A stretch of 64,000 nt of DNA, from NCBI GenBank assembly GCA_022826005.1, contig JAJDVT010000063.1:124001-188000 (forward strand). The letters are read 5' to 3'. Below the pieces are notes generated by a model, which saw nothing but the letters and a program-made list of their open reading frames with translations, did no database searches and was not told where the DNA came from. Origin of the DNA: Gemmatimonadota bacterium. Lineage in GTDB: Bacteria > Gemmatimonadota > Gemmatimonadetes > Longimicrobiales > Gaopeijiaceae. The translations under genes and the position numbers were made by a program. How positions within the stretch are numbered: the stretch's first letter is position 1; each line of letters starts with the position of its first letter. Positions 61,582 through 64,000 of this stretch are shown here, piece after piece.

Positions 61582-62802
61582 TCAGGACTCGGCAGCCTGG
61601 GGGAGCCGAGCCTGGAATGTAACACCCCGCTCGCCCCGATCGAGAAGCTCGATGCGGCCACGATGGACCACTTCGATGATGCGGCGGGTCAGGGTGAGGC
61701 CGACTCCCCATCCTCCCGACTTGGTGGTCACCCCGGGATCGAAAAGCCGGTCGCGGATTTCGAAGGGCACGCCGGGCCCGGTGTCCCTGATCCTCAGGAT
61801 GACCCACCGGGAGTCGGGTGCCCGCGCGGAGATGGTGATCGATCCCCCGGTTCCCGCCATCGCGTCCAGCGCGTTCTTGACGACGTTCTCAAGGGCCCAG
61901 GTCAGGAGCACATCGTGGCCCTGGACATCCGGCAGGTCGTCCGGAACGTCGACGTGAAGCGCCACACCCGGCCCCAGCCGTGGTAGCCGGATCTCCATGT
62001 ATGAGCGCAGTTCGTCCACGACCTGCTTGAGCGACACCCGTCGCAGCGCCGGATCCCGTCCTATCAGTTCGAACCGGCGGCTGACCCGCTCCAGCCTGAC
62101 CAGGTCGTCGCCGATGGCGGTCGCGATCTCGGTCTGGGCCATCTTCTCCGGACGCTGGTCCGGCGCCATTCCGAGCAGTTCGACCCACCCCTGGAGCGAG
62201 CTGATCGGTGTGCCCAGCTGATGCGCCAGTTCCCTTGCCATCCCCGTCCAGGCCTGCTCGGCTGCGGTCCGGCGCTGATACCGGAAGACGGACACCGCCA
62301 GTAAAACCGTAAGCAGCATTCCGGCCCCCCAGAGGAAGGGGATCCTCCGCAGCCTGGCCTCTTGGGGCGTGATGCCGTAGTGGACCAGCGCTCCCCCCGG
62401 AGTCGCGACGGGCTCATTGCGGGCGTCGAGTTCGGAGGAGGTATAGCGGAGGATGCGAGCGGTATCCTCCGGGGTCGGTGGATCGGAAATCGCGAACGGA
62501 AGGTTGGCCGAGCCCGTGTAGCGCCGGTCGGCCGAGGTGAGCACGAACGGTACACCGCGACCGATCAGGAGCAACTGCAGATCGGTGAGTGCAGCCAGCT
62601 CGGCATCCGGGTCCTGGCTCGCGATCCCCTCCTGCACGGTCGCGTAGATGCGCGCGGTGATCTCGACGTCGGCATCGCGGGAGCGGACGATCGCGGCCGT
62701 GTAGACCATGTACCAGACCAGCAGCGCGACGAAGACCATTGCGAGCGCGGTGGGCCAGGTCCGCGACGCGTTCCGGTTGCGCTTTGCCTTTTTTCCGTTC
62801 AT
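61582..62802 (-). CDS. Orphan sensor histidine kinase
   Basis: 406-residue inner-membrane kinase. Basic N-terminus (MNGKKAKRNRNASRTW), first helix (PTALAMVFVALLVWYMVY), a periplasmic domain of about 115 residues, second helix (GAGMLLTVLLAVSVFRY), H-box MARELAHQLGTPISSLQGW (phospho-His about 194), N box (WALENVVKNALDAM), G boxes RIRDTGPGVP and GGWGVGLTLTRRIIEVV. No HAMP is obvious and no response regulator is adjacent. ATG 62802 follows a G-rich stretch. Stimulus unknown. Confidence 0.93.
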   Translation of the reverse strand: MNGKKAKRNRNASRTWPTALAMVFVALLVWYMVYTAAIVRSRDADVEITARIYATVQEGIASQDPDAELAALTDLQLLLIGRGVPFVLTSADRRYTGSANLPFAISDPPTPEDTARILRYTSSELDARNEPVATPGGALVHYGITPQEARLRRIPFLWGAGMLLTVLLAVSVFRYQRRTAAEQAWTGMARELAHQLGTPISSLQGWVELLGMAPDQRPEKMAQTEIATAIGDDLVRLERVSRRFELIGRDPALRRVSLKQVVDELRSYMEIRLPRLGPGVALHVDVPDDLPDVQGHDVLLTWALENVVKNALDAMAGTGGSITISARAPDSRWVILRIRDTGPGVPFEIRDRLFDPGVTTKSGGWGVGLTLTRRIIEVVHRGRIELLDRGERGVTFQARLPQAAES

Positions 62803-62884
62803 AGCCCCCCCGCCATGCCTGGAGGAGAACACTCGCCAGCCGTCAAAACGCGGGCGTCAGGCCGGAGCCGTCAAGCCGTGGCCA

Positions 62885-64000
62885 TCAAGCTCTGGCCGTG
62901 ATGCCGGTAAAGCCGAGCACCGGAGCGAGCACCCCGGGGAGCCGCACCGATCCGTCTTCCTGCTGATACGTCTCCAGCAAGGCCACCATGAGCCTCGGCA
63001 GCGCCAGCCCCGAGCCGTTCAGCGTATGCAGAAAGGCGGTCGCCGCGCCCGGTTCCGGCCGGTACCGTATTCCGGCCCGCCGCGCCTGAAAGTCGCGGAA
63101 GTTGGAGCAGCTTGAAACCTCCAGCCACTTTGCGACGCCGGGCGCCCACACCTCCAGATCGTAGGTCAGTGCGGAGGAAAAGCCCAGATCCCCGGCGGCC
63201 AGCAGAACCACCCGGTAGTGCAGCCCGAGCAGCTCGAGGATGCGGGCCGCCTCGCCGGTCAATTCCTCCAGGGCGGCCGCGCTGGCCTCGGGGCGCTCGA
63301 AGCGGACGAGCTCGACCTTGTCGAACTGGTGCACCCGCAGCATGCCCCGCGTATCCCGCCCGGCCGCCCCCGCCTCCCTTCTGAAGCACGGCGAGTAGGC
63401 GACGTACTTCAGCGGCAGGGAGATCCCGTTCAGGATTTCCTCGCGGTGCAGATTGGTCACGGGCACTTCGGCCGTCGGGATCAGCCAGAGGCCGTCCGGC
63501 TGCGTCACATAGGATTCCTCGGCGAACTTCGGCAGCTGCCCCGTGCCGGTCATGGTCCGGGCCGTGACCAGGTACGGCACCCGCACCTCCTCGTAACGGT
63601 GCTCGGCGGCGTGCAGCCCGATCATCCAGTTGATCAGCCCGCGCTGGAGCGCGGCGCCCCGTCCGCGCAACACCGTGAATCCCGACCCCGACACCTTCGC
63701 TCCGGCGCCGAGGTCGAGGATCCCGAGCGATTCCCCCAGCTCCCAGTGGGGTCTGGGCACGAAGGGAAACTCCGGAGGGATGCCCCACTCCCGGACGATC
63801 CGGTTGGCTTCGACGCCCCCGCGGGGGACGGAGTCGTCCGGGAGATTGGGGATCGTGACCAGCGCCTCGGCCAGCCAGCTGTCCGCCTCCGAGACGACCG
63901 CATCCAGACCGGCAATCTCCGCCCTCACCTCGCGCATCACCGCGATTTGCTCGCTCGCGTCCCCTCCCTCGCGCCTCACGGCCCCGATCTCCTTCGAGGC
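62885..64000 (-). CDS. serS: Seryl-tRNA synthetase (N-terminus beyond window edge)
   Basis: Class II synthetase that charges tRNA(Ser) and tRNA(Sec). The visible part starts in the N-terminal coiled-coil arm (ASKEIGAVRREGGDASEQIAVM) at the right edge; the start lies outside. VTIPNLPDDSVPRGGVEANRIVREWG; FPFVPRPHWELGESLGILDLGAGAKVSGSGF; EVRVPYLVTARTMTGTGQLPKFAEESY; LIPTAEVPVTNLHREEIL; SPCFRREAGAAGRDTRGMLRVHQFDKVELVRF; KWLEVSSCSNFRDFQARRAGIRYR; LHTLNGSGLALPRLMVALLETYQQEDGSVRLP are the family motifs. It supplies the Ser-tRNA(Sec) substrate for SelA. Confidence 0.97.
   Translation of the reverse strand, partial: ASKEIGAVRREGGDASEQIAVMREVRAEIAGLDAVVSEADSWLAEALVTIPNLPDDSVPRGGVEANRIVREWGIPPEFPFVPRPHWELGESLGILDLGAGAKVSGSGFTVLRGRGAALQRGLINWMIGLHAAEHRYEEVRVPYLVTARTMTGTGQLPKFAEESYVTQPDGLWLIPTAEVPVTNLHREEILNGISLPLKYVAYSPCFRREAGAAGRDTRGMLRVHQFDKVELVRFERPEASAAALEELTGEAARILELLGLHYRVVLLAAGDLGFSSALTYDLEVWAPGVAKWLEVSSCSNFRDFQARRAGIRYRPEPGAATAFLHTLNGSGLALPRLMVALLETYQQEDGSVRLPGVLAPVLGFTGITARA

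Overview
The window is high-GC DNA from a Gram-negative-type (diderm) bacterium. Evidence for a diderm: a GmhB-type phosphatase (heptose for lipopolysaccharide), several lipoproteins with lipoboxes, a TonB-like protein and a full MreBCD/PBP2/RodA set. The mix of genes (JAMM-DinG helicase, DUF4175/TPR/DUF4159 operon, secreted SUMF1-like proteins, rimP-nusA-infB-DUF503-rbfA-truB-ribF-rpsO-pnp-M16-ald-dut) best fits Gemmatimonadota. That assignment rests on remembered gene neighbourhoods, not on a search. Nearly all genes are on the minus strand; GTG and TTG starts are common. I saw no rRNA, tRNA, CRISPR array, transposase or phage gene.

Left part (1-24 kb, all minus unless stated): gmhB (cut by the edge), selA (selenocysteine synthesis), a secreted Ig-like lipoprotein, valS, a TonB-like protein, an FAH-family hydrolase and a tiny membrane protein. 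Next is a five-gene operon whose four junctions are all GTGA overlaps: an in-frame RsmI-DUF4159 fusion, DUF4175 coiled-coil protein, TPR protein, a secreted conserved protein and a JAMM-DinG helicase fusion. Then come three secreted SUMF1/FGE-like paralogues without the catalytic cysteine pair, interleaved with trxA and a plus-strand methylmalonyl-CoA epimerase.

Middle part (24-46 kb): clpB and a plus-strand OPT oligopeptide transporter diverge from a region holding four copies of a TGCCA-N3-TGGCA palindrome, probably a stress operator. Then guaA, lysA, proS, a small membrane protein, hisS, folC, accD, rodA, mrdA, mreD, mreC and mreB form a compact minus-strand run for amino-acid charging, lysine, folate and fatty-acid synthesis, and rod-shape wall growth. 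Behind mreB lies a dispersed repeat of about 240 bp (second copy at 61.3 kb, partial copy at 22.7 kb).

Right part (43.9-64 kb): an in-frame alanine dehydrogenase-dUTPase fusion, an M16 peptidase, pnp, rpsO, ribF, truB, rbfA, DUF503, infB, nusA and rimP form the transcription/translation/RNA cluster, headed by tandem intrinsic terminators that may act as an attenuator. Upstream are murA (catalytic Cys replaced by Asp), a plus-strand DUF948-like protein, a UvrD/PcrA helicase, an orphan sensor histidine kinase and serS (cut by the right edge).

The most unusual items are the two in-frame fusions, the JAMM-DinG protein lacking its first Fe-S cysteine, the dispersed repeat with its AT-rich core motif, and the palindrome array between clpB and the OPT gene.
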